Shown: piece by piece, positions 20,127-27,846 of the stretch
Layout of the letters: each line of letters opens with the position of its first letter
Numbering within the stretch: the first letter of the stretch is position 1
NCBI RefSeq assembly: GCF_030409835.1
Contig: NZ_JAUFQO010000001.1
Location: forward strand, 1-64,000
Reading direction: 5' to 3'
DNA from: Lutimonas halocynthiae
GTDB lineage: Bacteria > Bacteroidota > Bacteroidia > Flavobacteriales > Flavobacteriaceae
DNA: 64,000 nt
Translations under genes and position numbers: made by a program
Notes under the pieces: generated by a model
The model's input: only the letters and a program-made list of their open reading frames with translations
Told to the model about the DNA's origin: nothing
The model's database searches: none

Positions 20127-20867
20127 TCACAACACCCCATTCCTCTTACAAAATTTCAACAATTCTTCAGCTGAATGACAGCCGCTTTTCTTCATGATCT
20201 TTTTTCTATGGGTTGCCACGGTATGCTTAGATATCTCAAGGCTTTCTGCAATGTCTTGGCTTGATTTTCCTTTGGCAATTTCTTTGATAATATCAAGTTC
20301 TCTATTTGTAAATAAATCTTTGCTGCTATGATAAATTTTATACTTAAAAGCCTCCTGATCCAGGTTCTCCGCTACAAATTTATAGCGTACCACTTCTCCG
20401 TCTTCTATAAAAGAAAGGTCACTTACTTTGACAAGGGAGCTAATCATCTGCCCCTCTTGACCTATTTCAAACACAGAAGATTGACTTAAAACCTTTATAT
20501 ATTCATTATTAGATTTTCTAATCCTAAATGAAATGTATAAAACATTGTCCTTATTATTATTAGGATTGCTATGGGTGTGTTCCATAGTTGCGGCACCAAT
20601 CCTTCCAACCAGATCAATATCATCTGGATGTATCTTTTCCAAATAATTTCCAAGAGACATTTTTTCATCTTTATACCCGACAAATGATTCAAATCCATTG
20701 GCAAAGGTCATTTTATTCTTAGAAAAATCGATGACATAGATGCATTCGGTTTGACTTAGATTAAGTGCTTGTAAAGTTTCCAAATAATCATCTCGAAATT
20801 CAATATGTTTATATTTCTTGGCAAATTCATCCAGAAACTCTAAAATTTTTAAACCTTCTTCTTGCAT
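20127..20867 (-). CDS. PAS-LuxR transcriptional regulator A
   Basis: A 246-residue soluble protein. Residues about 25-145 form a PAS-like sensor fold (YVIDFSKNKMTFANGFESF, the HPDD segment, then YISFRIRKSNNEYIKVLSQS). Residues about 185-240 are a LuxR/GerE helix-turn-helix (FTNRELDIIKEIAKGKSS, SKHTVATHRKKIMKK). There is no receiver domain, so it is not a classical response regulator. It is 8 nt downstream of a paralogue and probably co-transcribed with it. The ligand is unknown. Its place next to the polysaccharide locus makes that locus a candidate target, which is inference. Confidence 0.85.
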   Translation of the reverse strand: MQEEGLKILEFLDEFAKKYKHIEFRDDYLETLQALNLSQTECIYVIDFSKNKMTFANGFESFVGYKDEKMSLGNYLEKIHPDDIDLVGRIGAATMEHTHSNPNNNKDNVLYISFRIRKSNNEYIKVLSQSSVFEIGQEGQMISSLVKVSDLSFIEDGEVVRYKFVAENLDQEAFKYKIYHSSKDLFTNRELDIIKEIAKGKSSQDIAESLEISKHTVATHRKKIMKKSGCHSAEELLKFCKRNGVL

Positions 20868-20875
20868 TTTCTTTC

Positions 20876-21610
20876 TTAATTTTCAGTATTTATTTTAATT
20901 CCATTTCTTTTGCAAAATAGTTGTAATTGATGACTATCGCTACAATTTGATTTAAATAATATGTTTTTTCTGTGCGTTGCAACAGTATGCCTACTAATAC
21001 TTAGTTTGGCTGCAATTTCATGATTTGATTCACCTTCAAAAACTCTGGCAATTATTTCTAATTCTCTAGGTGTGAAAATTGTCATACCTTCTCCATACAC
21101 ACCATATTGAATCTTATCTTCATTCATATAAGTGGAATCCACCTTCCATTCAACCGCATCAGACTCATGAATAAAAGAGATATCTGCATATTTGACCAGC
21201 ACACTAAGGATCCTGTCACTTTCATCTGTTTGGTAAACAATCGTATTACTCAAGACCCTGGCATAGGTTCCATCTGATCTTTTAAACCGATATGAAATGT
21301 TTAAAATATTGGAGAATTCAGGAATGGTAATATCAACTAATTGATTGATCAGTTCTTTTATAATACTTTGAATCAATGGCGCATCTTCTGAATGGTACTT
21401 GTCAAAAATAAAGTCCATATCAAATTGCTTCTCCTCGTAACCAAATGCAGTATCAAATCCTTTATGGTGTAAAATCGAATTTTTAGTGAAATCAAAGAGA
21501 TAATAACATTCCAGATTATTTAATGGAATTGTCTCCAAAGATGCAAGGTCAAGGCCATTACCTTTTCGATTCCTTACCTTCCCCTCAATTTCCTTAAAAA
21601 ACGATTTCAT
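20876..21610 (-). CDS. PAS-LuxR transcriptional regulator B
   Basis: A 244-residue paralogue of the genes on either side. The PAS-like part includes YYLFDFTKNSILHHKGF, YHSEDAPL and ISYRFKRSDGTYARVLSNT; the HPDD motif is changed to HSED. The C-terminal LuxR domain reads FTPRELEIIARVFEGESNHEIA and SRHTVATHRKNILFKS. It is the most diverged of the three: it ends in a NGIKINTEN tail and has Ser-Asp-Ser-His where the others have His-Ser-Ala-Glu. It shares a transcript with regulator A. An operator-like dyad lies 107 nt upstream of its start. Confidence 0.85.
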   Translation of the reverse strand: MKSFFKEIEGKVRNRKGNGLDLASLETIPLNNLECYYLFDFTKNSILHHKGFDTAFGYEEKQFDMDFIFDKYHSEDAPLIQSIIKELINQLVDITIPEFSNILNISYRFKRSDGTYARVLSNTIVYQTDESDRILSVLVKYADISFIHESDAVEWKVDSTYMNEDKIQYGVYGEGMTIFTPRELEIIARVFEGESNHEIAAKLSISRHTVATHRKNILFKSNCSDSHQLQLFCKRNGIKINTEN

Positions 21611-21716
21611 AAATGACTATTACATTGTATCATATAGCCAAGATGAACTCATTTCAATTCACTGAGATCATGGCTCCAAATACATCTTGTAAATTAAGTA
21701 GAATAACCTAATATAG

Positions 21717-21738
21717 ATATACCCTTGTCAGGGTATAT
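21717..21738. promoter_or_regulatory. Regulator-associated dyad, copy 2
   Basis: ATATACCCT-TGTC-AGGGTATAT has 9-bp perfect arms and a 4-nt spacer. It lies between regulators C and B, 107 nt upstream of the start of B. No T-run follows it on the minus strand, so a protein site is more likely than a terminator. Confidence 0.65.
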
Positions 21739-21883
21739 TTGGTTTTTAAAAAATATGTTTCTATAAAGTAATTGTAAGGATTTTTGTTGGCACGATTATT
21801 TGCTTCTTTATTTTTAAAAGAGAAATCTGGTTTTTTGCTCTGGTTAGAGTGCGGATAGCGAGGTTTAACAATCATTTTTAAAA

Positions 21884-22618
21884 TTAAAGAACACCATTTC
21901 GTTGACAAAATAAAATCAACTCCTCCGCTGAATGGGATTCGCTCTTTTTCATAATTTTCTTACGATGGGTCTCTACTGTAAACTTTGAAATTCGAAGATT
22001 TTCTGCAATTTGAAAATTTGACATGCCTTTTTGTATTTCTTTGATTATTTCTAACTCGCGAGGTGTGAAAATCGATTTATTCTTATCATAAACCAAATCA
22101 TGAAACAACTCATCATCAAGGCTGTTGGCTAAGAACTTATACTGAACAGCATCTGTTGTGTCAACAAAACTGATATCGCTTAGTTTTACTAAAAAGCTAG
22201 AGATTAACCCCTGGTTGTCAATACTATGTGGTGAAGATTGTGCCATTATTTTGATATAATCTCCATTAGATTTTTTTATTCTATGCGACACATACAGGCA
22301 GAAGTCCGAATTTAATTCAGGGTGCTTTATAGAATGACGTATAGCCGCCTGCCCTAATCGATAAATGTATTCTTGGTCTTCAGGATGAAACAATGCTCCA
22401 AATTTTTCGAGATTGACATCTTCATTCTGAAAACCCAAAAGGTTTATAAAACCTCTTTTAAAGACCATTTCACCCAATCGCAGATCCCAGACAAATAAAC
22501 ATTCATTCTTGTTAAACTTTATTTTCTCCAGGTCATTAATACTTCCTTCCACTTTTGTGTGTGGAGGATAATGTTTTGCAATATCATCAATAAACTGTTC
22601 TATAGTTTTTGTTTTCAT
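21884..22618 (-). CDS. PAS-LuxR transcriptional regulator C
   Basis: A 244-residue paralogue with the same layout: PAS-like region about 25-145 (LFVWDLRLGEMVFKRGF, FHPEDQEYIYRLGQAA, VSHRIKKSNGDYIKIMAQS) and LuxR helix-turn-helix about 185-240 (FTPRELEIIKEIQKGMSN, SKFTVETHRKKIMKKS). The recognition helix differs from the others at TVET versus TVAT. A perfect ATACCCT-N4-AGGGTAT dyad lies 52 nt upstream of its start and another about 340 nt upstream, which suggests self-regulation. It is separated from B by 273 nt. Confidence 0.85.
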   Translation of the reverse strand: MKTKTIEQFIDDIAKHYPPHTKVEGSINDLEKIKFNKNECLFVWDLRLGEMVFKRGFINLLGFQNEDVNLEKFGALFHPEDQEYIYRLGQAAIRHSIKHPELNSDFCLYVSHRIKKSNGDYIKIMAQSSPHSIDNQGLISSFLVKLSDISFVDTTDAVQYKFLANSLDDELFHDLVYDKNKSIFTPRELEIIKEIQKGMSNFQIAENLRISKFTVETHRKKIMKKSESHSAEELILFCQRNGVL

Positions 22619-22669
22619 TCAGGGGCATTAGAATCAAGTGCACAATATAGTGCAAATAACAAACCAATG

Positions 22670-22689
22670 CATACCCTTATGAGGGTATG
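22670..22689. promoter_or_regulatory. Regulator-associated dyad, copy 3
   Basis: CATACCCT-TATG-AGGGTATG has 8-bp perfect arms with the same 4-nt spacer as copy 2. It is 52 nt upstream of the regulator C start. Confidence 0.65.
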
Positions 22690-22735
22690 TTGAAGCCGAA
22701 ATATAATTAAGAATTAATTGAAGAAGTTTTGAGTT

Positions 22736-22775
22736 CAATAAAATAGCCCATAATTTTGGCTTAAATCATGGGCTA
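22736..22775 (-). terminator. Possible terminator hairpin
   Basis: Arms TAGCCCAT (22744-22751) and ATGGGCTA (22768-22775) pair, and on the minus strand TTTTATT follows. It may end the transporter transcript or lie in the leader of regulator C. Confidence 0.5.
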
Positions 22776-22843
22776 AAGCAAATAGCTAGAAATTTAATCA
22801 TTTCTATGCTCGAGGGGAAAAATTATTAATTCAAAATAAAGTA

Positions 22844-22863
22844 GAGACCTCCGAAGAGGTCTC
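22844..22863 (-). terminator. Hairpin with cUUCGg tetraloop
   Basis: GAGACCTC and GAGGTCTC pair perfectly; on the minus strand the loop is TTCG closed by C-G, an unusually stable tetraloop. The following minus-strand sequence is only moderately T-rich. It lies 140 nt past the transporter gene and is a likely terminator or 3' stabiliser. Confidence 0.5.
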
Positions 22864-22957
22864 CCTAAAGATCCTTACACTGTAAAGACGCTCAAAGAAC
22901 ATCTTTAGTTCGGGAAAATTGTTACTGTAAAAGTAAATACTAAAGTGTCACTTGTCA

Positions 22958-22975
22958 ATACCCTCTAGAAGGTAT
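22958..22975. promoter_or_regulatory. Regulator-associated dyad, copy 4
   Basis: ATACCCT-CTAG-AAGGTAT differs from the perfect dyad by one base and keeps the 4-nt spacer. It lies 29 nt past the transporter stop and about 340 nt upstream of regulator C. Confidence 0.55.
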
Positions 22976-23003
22976 ATTTCATTCTTATAGAAATCATTGG
23001 AAT

Positions 23004-23735
23004 TTACAGTTCAATCTCTTCGTGGGGCTCGAGCTTAAATCTTGCTCTAAACCAGTAAACAAAAACGTAAAGAATTGGGGTGTCTAATAGTGCTACCAGC
23101 AATTTAAATAAAAACCCATTGAGTAGTAAAATACCAAAGAGATCCCATTCAATTACGCCAAAAGAACATAATAAAAAGAGTACTGAAAACGTATCCAGAA
23201 ACTGTGAAGCAATAGTCGAAAAGTTATTTCTCAACCACAAATGCCTTCCTTTGGTTTTGACTTTCCAGAAGTGATAAATCCTGATATCAACAAATTGCGC
23301 TACCAAATAAGCCATCGCTGAAGCGAAAACTGCCAAAGCCGATAGCCCAAATACGCTGTGAAAAACTTCATTTCCAATAGGCGACCATTCTGTGGCTGTT
23401 GCTGCATCAGATAACATAATGATCAACAATGAAAAAGCTGAAGCAAAAATCCCGGTTATGACAACCTGATTTGCTTTCTTTTTACCATAGATCTCAGAGA
23501 TCAGATCTGTTACTAAAAAAGTGATAGGATATGGTAAAATACCAACCGATATTTCAAAATTATACCAACCCAAAAAATTCCAGGAAAAGAATTTTTGAAA
23601 GATGAGATTGGAAACCACCAAAGAGGAAATAAAAATCGCCGCTAGAATTAAAAAGATATTAAAAGCAAGAGGCTTGTCCTTTTCTGAGAGAGGTTTTGAG
23701 TTCATGGAGCTAAAATAAGGATTTATACTTTCCAA
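23004..23735 (-). CDS. yhhQ: Queuosine precursor transporter (YhhQ/VUT family)
   Basis: A 243-residue inner-membrane protein with about six segments. Family marks include NIFLILAAIFISSLVVSN, the acidic/polar stretch PYPITFLVTDLISEIYGKK, AYLVAQFVDIRIYHFWK and NNFSTIASQFLDTFSVLFL. YhhQ proteins take up queuosine precursors such as preQ0/preQ1 for tRNA wobble modification. The start could instead be the second Met, MNSKPLSEKDKP at residue 11, which begins 30 nt later. It appears to be a single-gene unit ending at hairpins downstream. Confidence 0.88.
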   Translation of the reverse strand: MESINPYFSSMNSKPLSEKDKPLAFNIFLILAAIFISSLVVSNLIFQKFFSWNFLGWYNFEISVGILPYPITFLVTDLISEIYGKKKANQVVITGIFASAFSLLIIMLSDAATATEWSPIGNEVFHSVFGLSALAVFASAMAYLVAQFVDIRIYHFWKVKTKGRHLWLRNNFSTIASQFLDTFSVLFLLCSFGVIEWDLFGILLLNGFLFKLLVALLDTPILYVFVYWFRARFKLEPHEEIEL

Positions 23736-24223
23736 TCATTTTTTTGCTTCTCCAAAAAAAAACGATCCAAACCCGCCTGCCGGTGAGGCAGGAAAAGGAG
23801 CCTTTTACGAAGGTGTTTTTTAATCTTTTCTGTCGAACGCTTAAAAACCGTTTTTCAAGCGCTAAATTTCCTGCAGGGCTTCAAAAATTCTTAACGCGCT
23901 TATCAAACTACACTACCGTAAAAGATTCGATTTAATTAACGCTCTTTGGAATAAGATTATTCTTAGGATTGTTTTCGACCTATTTGAATTCTCGTTTTAG
24001 CTTCCGAATTATTTTAGGAAGGTAAAGAGCAGCAGCCAAAAAGTGAAACGGTTCAGGCTGCGGTGGAGAAAATAATGAGGAGAAGCTACAGAGAAATCGA
24101 AGATTCAGCGGAGCTAATTGAAATGAGTCTTGAAATCGAAGATTCATGAATCCTTTGAAAGCAAATAGATTCCTGAGTAATTTTTCGTTCTTTTGCATCA
24201 AGGCAAAAGGACAGAAGAATTCA
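23736..24223. other. Repeat-bearing gap without supported gene
   Basis: About 490 nt. It contains a CCTGCC-type palindrome (23776-23792). Short frames exist on both strands, but their translations are rich in Phe, Leu and Pro, with no domain or start context. I read it as intergenic, possibly degenerate, sequence. Confidence 0.5.
23774..23792. repeat. CCTGCC-type palindromic repeat
   Basis: CCGCCTGCCGGTGAGGCAGG-like element with CCTGCC/GGCAGG arms. Related copies are at 25236 and 58365. Confidence 0.65.
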
Positions 24224-24403
24224 TTAATCTAAATCTTTCCTATTCTTAAACCTACTAAACATCAAATAAGCTATAACAACAAGAATGACAAAAGGCAAAT
24301 AGGTGCCAATGGTGACTCCGATTTCATAGCCTTTATCTGGTGCATTTTTCATTTTTTCTTCGATGTCAACCTGAAGTAATGTTAAGAGAATTAAATACTT
24401 CAT
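24224..24403 (-). CDS. Small membrane protein, 59 residues
   Basis: An ATG at 24403 opens a frame to a TAA at 24224. It starts with MKYLILLTLLQVD, a hydrophobic N-terminus, followed by a charged stretch IEEKMKNAPDKGYEIG. A single strong membrane helix at about residues 30-50 (TYLPFVILVVIAYLMFS) then leads to a basic tail RFKNRKDLD. The gene begins 4 nt after the stop of the enoyl-CoA hydratase gene, so the two are probably co-transcribed. I do not recognise a family. Hydrophobicity, tail charge and tight spacing support a real gene. Confidence 0.6.
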   Translation of the reverse strand: MKYLILLTLLQVDIEEKMKNAPDKGYEIGVTIGTYLPFVILVVIAYLMFSRFKNRKDLD

Positions 24404-24407
24404 AAAC

Positions 24408-25160
24408 CTAAGATCTAAATTTAGCTAATGCTTTTTTTGTAAAATCAGAGAGAACTAGTTTGCCACTTATTTCTGCTCTTTGTAGTAATAATTCATCCCA
24501 GTGTTCGGTTCCTTCCCAAAAAACCTTTTTCATTTCAAACAGTGCTTCGGGGTTGTATTGAGAAAGTTGAAGGCTAAGAAAATCTATACCTTCATCCATA
24601 TCTCGAATGGTTTCAAAGACCCTGTTAAATAGACCCTTCTTTTGTGCCCAATAGGCTGTTTTCCAGTTTTTGGCGTCAAGGCTTAATTCACTGAATGCAG
24701 AAACGCCCATTTTTCTTTCCAGAGCTGGAGCAATGACAAAGGGGCCAATACCGATGCTTAATTCAGAGAGTTTGATATCAGCTGCTTCAGTAGCAAAAAC
24801 ATAGTCACAAGAAGCCAGAATTCCAACACCTCCACCAACTGATTTACCCTGAACGCGCCCAATGATGATTTTGGAACACTTCCTCATAGCATTAATCAGG
24901 TTTGCAAAACCAGAGAAAAAGGATTTACCACTTTCGAGATCATTAATGGCCATCAGTTCATCAAACGAAGCCCCGGCACAGAAAGTTTTTTCTCCTTCGC
25001 TCTGAAGCACAATGACCCGAACTTTATCATCTGTGGATAATCGATCAAAGGTCTCTACCAATTTTTGAAGTAAGTCTCCAGGAAAAGAATTGCTTTGCGG
25101 ATGCGAAAAAGTTACTGTTGCGATATAATGATCAATATGGGTAAAAATAGAACCAGCCAT
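24408..25160 (-). CDS. Enoyl-CoA hydratase/isomerase family protein
   Basis: A 250-residue crotonase-fold protein. The CoA-binding and oxyanion-hole segments are seen as EKTFCAGASFDELMAIN and GRVQGKSVGGGVGILASCDYVFA. The position of the second catalytic Glu is occupied by the SELSIGIGPFVIAPALERK region, where hydratases carry Glu followed by a hydrophobic run. The length fits the family. It probably acts in acyl-CoA turnover such as beta-oxidation or leucine degradation, but crotonase members vary widely and the substrate is unknown. The 59-residue membrane protein follows it directly. Confidence 0.85.
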   Translation of the reverse strand: MAGSIFTHIDHYIATVTFSHPQSNSFPGDLLQKLVETFDRLSTDDKVRVIVLQSEGEKTFCAGASFDELMAINDLESGKSFFSGFANLINAMRKCSKIIIGRVQGKSVGGGVGILASCDYVFATEAADIKLSELSIGIGPFVIAPALERKMGVSAFSELSLDAKNWKTAYWAQKKGLFNRVFETIRDMDEGIDFLSLQLSQYNPEALFEMKKVFWEGTEHWDELLLQRAEISGKLVLSDFTKKALAKFRS

Positions 25161-25235
25161 AGTTAATGATGTAATGAATTAATATTAGGATGGAGATCTT
25201 TTTATTCTGAAATCAAAAATCTCCAATCTTCAATA

Positions 25236-25255
25236 CCTGCCTGCCGGCAGGCAGG
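25236..25255. repeat. 20-bp CCTGCC palindrome
   Basis: CCTGCCTGCCGGCAGGCAGG is a perfect 20-bp palindrome in the gap between fabD and the hydratase gene. It is much more GC-rich than its surroundings. Confidence 0.8.
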
Positions 25256-25274
25256 TCCAATCTTCGATCAAATT

Positions 25275-26153
25275 TTAGCTCATCCCGCTAGTCGTAACAC
25301 TTCTATCAATTTTTCTCATCAAGCCTTGTAATACTTTACCAGGACCTAATTCGATAAATTCAGTACCCCCATCGGCAATCATTTGCTGAATGGTTTGTGT
25401 CCATTTCACAGGAGCAGTTAATTGCGCCATGAGGTTCTTTTTTATTTCAGTAGGGTCGATAACAGCACTTGCTGTAACGTTTTGATATATCGGGCAAGAT
25501 GGTTTTTCGAAACTTGTATTTTCTATAGCAGCAGCCAATTGTTCTCTGGCTGGTTCCATTAACGGAGAATGAAAAGCTCCACCTACAGGAAGAACCATTG
25601 CCATTCTAGCACCTTTTTCTTTAGCAGTTTCACAAGCTAGATTGATCGCTTCGATTTCACCAGAAATTACTAATTGGCCTGGACAGTTGTAATTCGCTGC
25701 CACAACAATTCCGGGAGTATTCTCACAGATTTCTTCCACAAGACTATCCTCTAGACTAAGTATCGCCGCCATGGTCGAAGGCTGCAATTCGCAAGCTTTT
25801 TGCATGGCTTGAGCTCGTTGAGAAACCAACTCAAGCGCTGCATCAAAAGACAAAGCACCGTTTGCAACAAGCGCAGAAAACTCACCTAGTGAATGACCTG
25901 CTACCATTTCAGGTTTAAAATCATCTCCTAAAGTTTTCGCCAATATCACCGAGTGTAAAAAGATGGCAGGCTGTGTTACTTTGGTTTGCTTAAGATCATC
26001 TACAGAGCCTTCGAACATAATATCGGTAATGGAAAAACCTAAAATATTATTAGCTTGGTTAAAAAGATCTTTAGCCAATGGAGAACTTTCAAAAAGATTC
26101 AATCCCATTCCTGAAAATTGAGCTCCCTGACCAGGGAATATGTATGCTTTCAT
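25275..26153 (-). CDS. fabD: Malonyl-CoA:ACP transacylase FabD
   Basis: A 292-residue cytoplasmic enzyme of fatty-acid synthesis that loads malonyl from CoA onto acyl carrier protein. It begins with MKAYIFPGQGAQFSGMG. The nucleophile elbow GHSLGEFSAL places the catalytic Ser at about 89, an Arg lies in LVSQRAQAMQ, and the catalytic His is in GGAFHSPLM near 196. The C-terminal segment FIELGPGKVLQGLMRKI is also typical. Length matches the family. It is monocistronic here, followed by the palindrome-bearing gap. Confidence 0.95.
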   Translation of the reverse strand: MKAYIFPGQGAQFSGMGLNLFESSPLAKDLFNQANNILGFSITDIMFEGSVDDLKQTKVTQPAIFLHSVILAKTLGDDFKPEMVAGHSLGEFSALVANGALSFDAALELVSQRAQAMQKACELQPSTMAAILSLEDSLVEEICENTPGIVVAANYNCPGQLVISGEIEAINLACETAKEKGARMAMVLPVGGAFHSPLMEPAREQLAAAIENTSFEKPSCPIYQNVTASAVIDPTEIKKNLMAQLTAPVKWTQTIQQMIADGGTEFIELGPGKVLQGLMRKIDRSVTTSGMS

Positions 26154-26388
26154 TTTTAAATGTTTTTGTTGTTTAACAAAAGTACAGAAATCAATTTAGA
26201 TTGATGATGTTAGATTAGAGATTGATGATACCAGCCTCTTCGGCAGGCGAGTTGAATTTCGAATTCCGAACAAGGAATTTCGAATTATATGTCTTATACT
26301 GAAATAGATTTGATTTGACCCATCTGCCTCTGCAGCAGGGATTGTTGATTGAAGATTGTTGATTTTGGATTTATAATCATGTGGTCCT

Positions 26389-26542
26389 CCCCTCTTGAGA
26401 GGGGAAGCTCGCGTGGCTAAAAAGAACAATGCATCATTACCTGAATTAATTCATGATTCATAATAGATTTAATTTATAATTTTGATGGGAAGTCCTCCCC
26501 TCTTGAGAGGGGAAATCCGACGCAGGAGGATAGGGGTGTGTT
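26389..26542 (+). repeat. 154-bp repeat, left copy (palindromic ends)
   Basis: It opens and closes with the hairpin CCCCTC-TTGA-GAGGGG, and the right end continues to ATAGGGGTGTGTT. A closely matching copy in the same orientation is at 27624-27778; they share a block of 28 identical bases around ATTACCTGAATTAATTCATG. The two copies bracket the DUF559 gene. Confidence 0.75.
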
Positions 26543-26556
26543 AAAGGTAATCGGAA

Positions 26557-26940
26557 TCAACCTTCCTCCTCAAACTTCAAAATATAAGTCTCGATTTCCC
26601 ATAAAACATTATCCATATCATTAAAAACTTGATCGTCAGAGAATCTTAAAATAGTTATCCCCAGATTCTTCAATCTTAAAGTCTTCACAGAATCCTTTTC
26701 GATTACCTCAATGAATTCATGTGAATATCCATCTAGTTCGATTCCTAAATTCAATTCAGAACAATAGAAATCTAGAATATAATTGTCGATAGGTTTTTGC
26801 CGGTTAAAATCATACCCATACATTTGTTTTCTTTTTAATTTCATCCATAAAAAGATCTCCGATTTTGTTGAATTATTCCTGAGAATTCTGGTAAATTTTG
26901 TTAAATGAGATTGGTATGGGATTATTTTTCTTTTTTTCAT
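26557..26940 (-). CDS. DUF559 domain protein, putative Vsr/restriction-fold endonuclease
   Basis: A 127-residue basic protein. It opens with MKKRKIIPYQSHLTKFTRIL and RNNSTKSEIFLWMKLKRKQM. The core reads YGYDFNRQKPIDNYILDFYC, ELNLGIELDGYSH, then TLRLKNLGITILRFSDDQVF. This is the DUF559 layout: a PD-(D/E)XK-like fold in which the D in YILDFYC, the E in GIELDG and neighbouring residues form the putative metal site. The family is related to very-short-patch-repair nucleases; its function in this setting is not known. It lies 14 nt from the left 154-bp repeat and inside a repeat-rich 1.4-kb segment, which suggests a mobile or repeat-associated origin. Confidence 0.85.
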   Translation of the reverse strand: MKKRKIIPYQSHLTKFTRILRNNSTKSEIFLWMKLKRKQMYGYDFNRQKPIDNYILDFYCSELNLGIELDGYSHEFIEVIEKDSVKTLRLKNLGITILRFSDDQVFNDMDNVLWEIETYILKFEEEG

Positions 26941-27043
26941 TGTTACGTTTTAAGAGTTAGTGAATTTGTTAATACAGGTTAACATTTGATGTATTCAAGT
27001 TCATTATTTATGTACCCCTAGCCTGTCTGTTCTTCCTCTTTCA

Positions 27044-27660
27044 AAACACACCCCTGAACCTATGGGTTCTTCCCCTCTCTAGAGGGGAGAATCCATCCAT
27101 TAAAAACTCGTAAAAAAACTAATGGGTTTTTAAACCATTAATATTAAACATCTTCAGCCTTGCGGCTAACTCCTCTCAATACAGATCCTTTAGCCTATCG
27201 GTTCGCTCTCTTTCAAAACACACCCCTGAACCTAGCGGTTCTTCCCTTCTCAAGAGGGGAGAAGTCCATGCAAGAAAAACTCGTAAAAAAAACTAATGGA
27301 TTTTTAAACCATTAATATTAAACATCTTCAGCCTTGCGGCTAACTCCTCTCAATACAGATCCTTTAGCCTATCGGTTCGCCCCCTCTCAAAACACACCCC
27401 TGAACCTAGCGGTTCTTCCCCTCTCAAGAGGGGAGGAGTCCATCCATGAAAAACTCGCAAAAAAACTAATGGGTTTTTAAACCATTAATATTATATACCC
27501 TTAGCCTTCCGGCTACCTCCTCTTAATACACACCCTCTGCCCTGTCGGTTCTTGCTCTCAGAATTCAAACCCATCACCTTTCTGCTATCCGACTTTAAAA
27601 CACACCCCTGGCCTGTCGGCCATCCCCTCTCAAGAGGGGAAACTAACCTGGCTAAAGAAG
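27044..27660. repeat. Tandem array of about 171-208-bp units (3 full, 1 partial)
   Basis: Units begin at 27044, 27215, 27389 and 27597, each with ACACACCCCTG followed by a CCCCTCT...AGAGGGG hairpin. The first three contain an inner inverted repeat AATGGGTTTTTAAACCATT or a close variant and a conserved AGCCTTGCGGCTAA-like block. No ORF of note is present. The stretch 26941-27623 has no gene. Confidence 0.8.
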
Positions 27661-27778
27661 AACATTACATCATTACCTGAATTAATTCATGATTCGAAAT
27701 AGATTTAATCCTTGATTATGGTGGGGAGTCCTCCCCTCTTAAGAGGGGAAATCCGACGTAGGAGGATAGGGGTGTGTT
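27624..27778 (+). repeat. 155-bp repeat, right copy
   Basis: Direct repeat of 26389-26542, ending 69 nt upstream of glpF. The terminal 50 bp recur inverted at 32824-32873. Confidence 0.75.
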
Positions 27779-27792
27779 TTTCAAAAAAAAAC

Positions 27793-27806
27793 AAAAACCG
27801 GTTTTT
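27793..27806. promoter_or_regulatory. 14-bp palindrome upstream of glpF
   Basis: AAAAACCGGTTTTT lies 41 nt before the glpF start, in the short unique stretch between the repeat and the gene. It could be an operator for the glycerol operon; this is only positional evidence. Confidence 0.3.
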
Positions 27807-27846
27807 TCAGAAAAAATCGTAATTTGTCCTAAACAAAACCAAACCT

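Larger units (their letters stand above)
22619..23003. other. Gap between regulator C and the queuosine transporter
   Basis: No ORF is supported. The gap holds two copies of the regulator dyad and two hairpins that could end the transporter transcript. Confidence 0.5.

Noticed and set aside
21717-21738. Dyad copy 2 as a terminator of regulator C
   Set aside because: It is 145 nt past the stop and no T-run follows; spacing matches the other dyads, which favours a protein site.
23744-24201. Short frames on both strands in the gap after the queuosine transporter
   Set aside because: No family, no start context, and one overlaps a palindromic repeat. The Phe/Leu/Pro-rich translations look like chance frames.
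26196-26429. 77-codon minus-strand frame in the fabD gap
   Set aside because: It runs through the left hairpin repeat and has no recognisable domain.
27044-27660. Possible CRISPR array
   Set aside because: Units are 171-208 nt, the whole unit is repeated rather than a short repeat with unique spacers, and no cas gene is in the window.
27779-27846. Riboswitch or clear promoter upstream of glpF
   Set aside because: Only 68 nt lie between the repeat and the start; GTAATTTG lacks the first base of the -7 box and no conserved riboswitch fold is seen.
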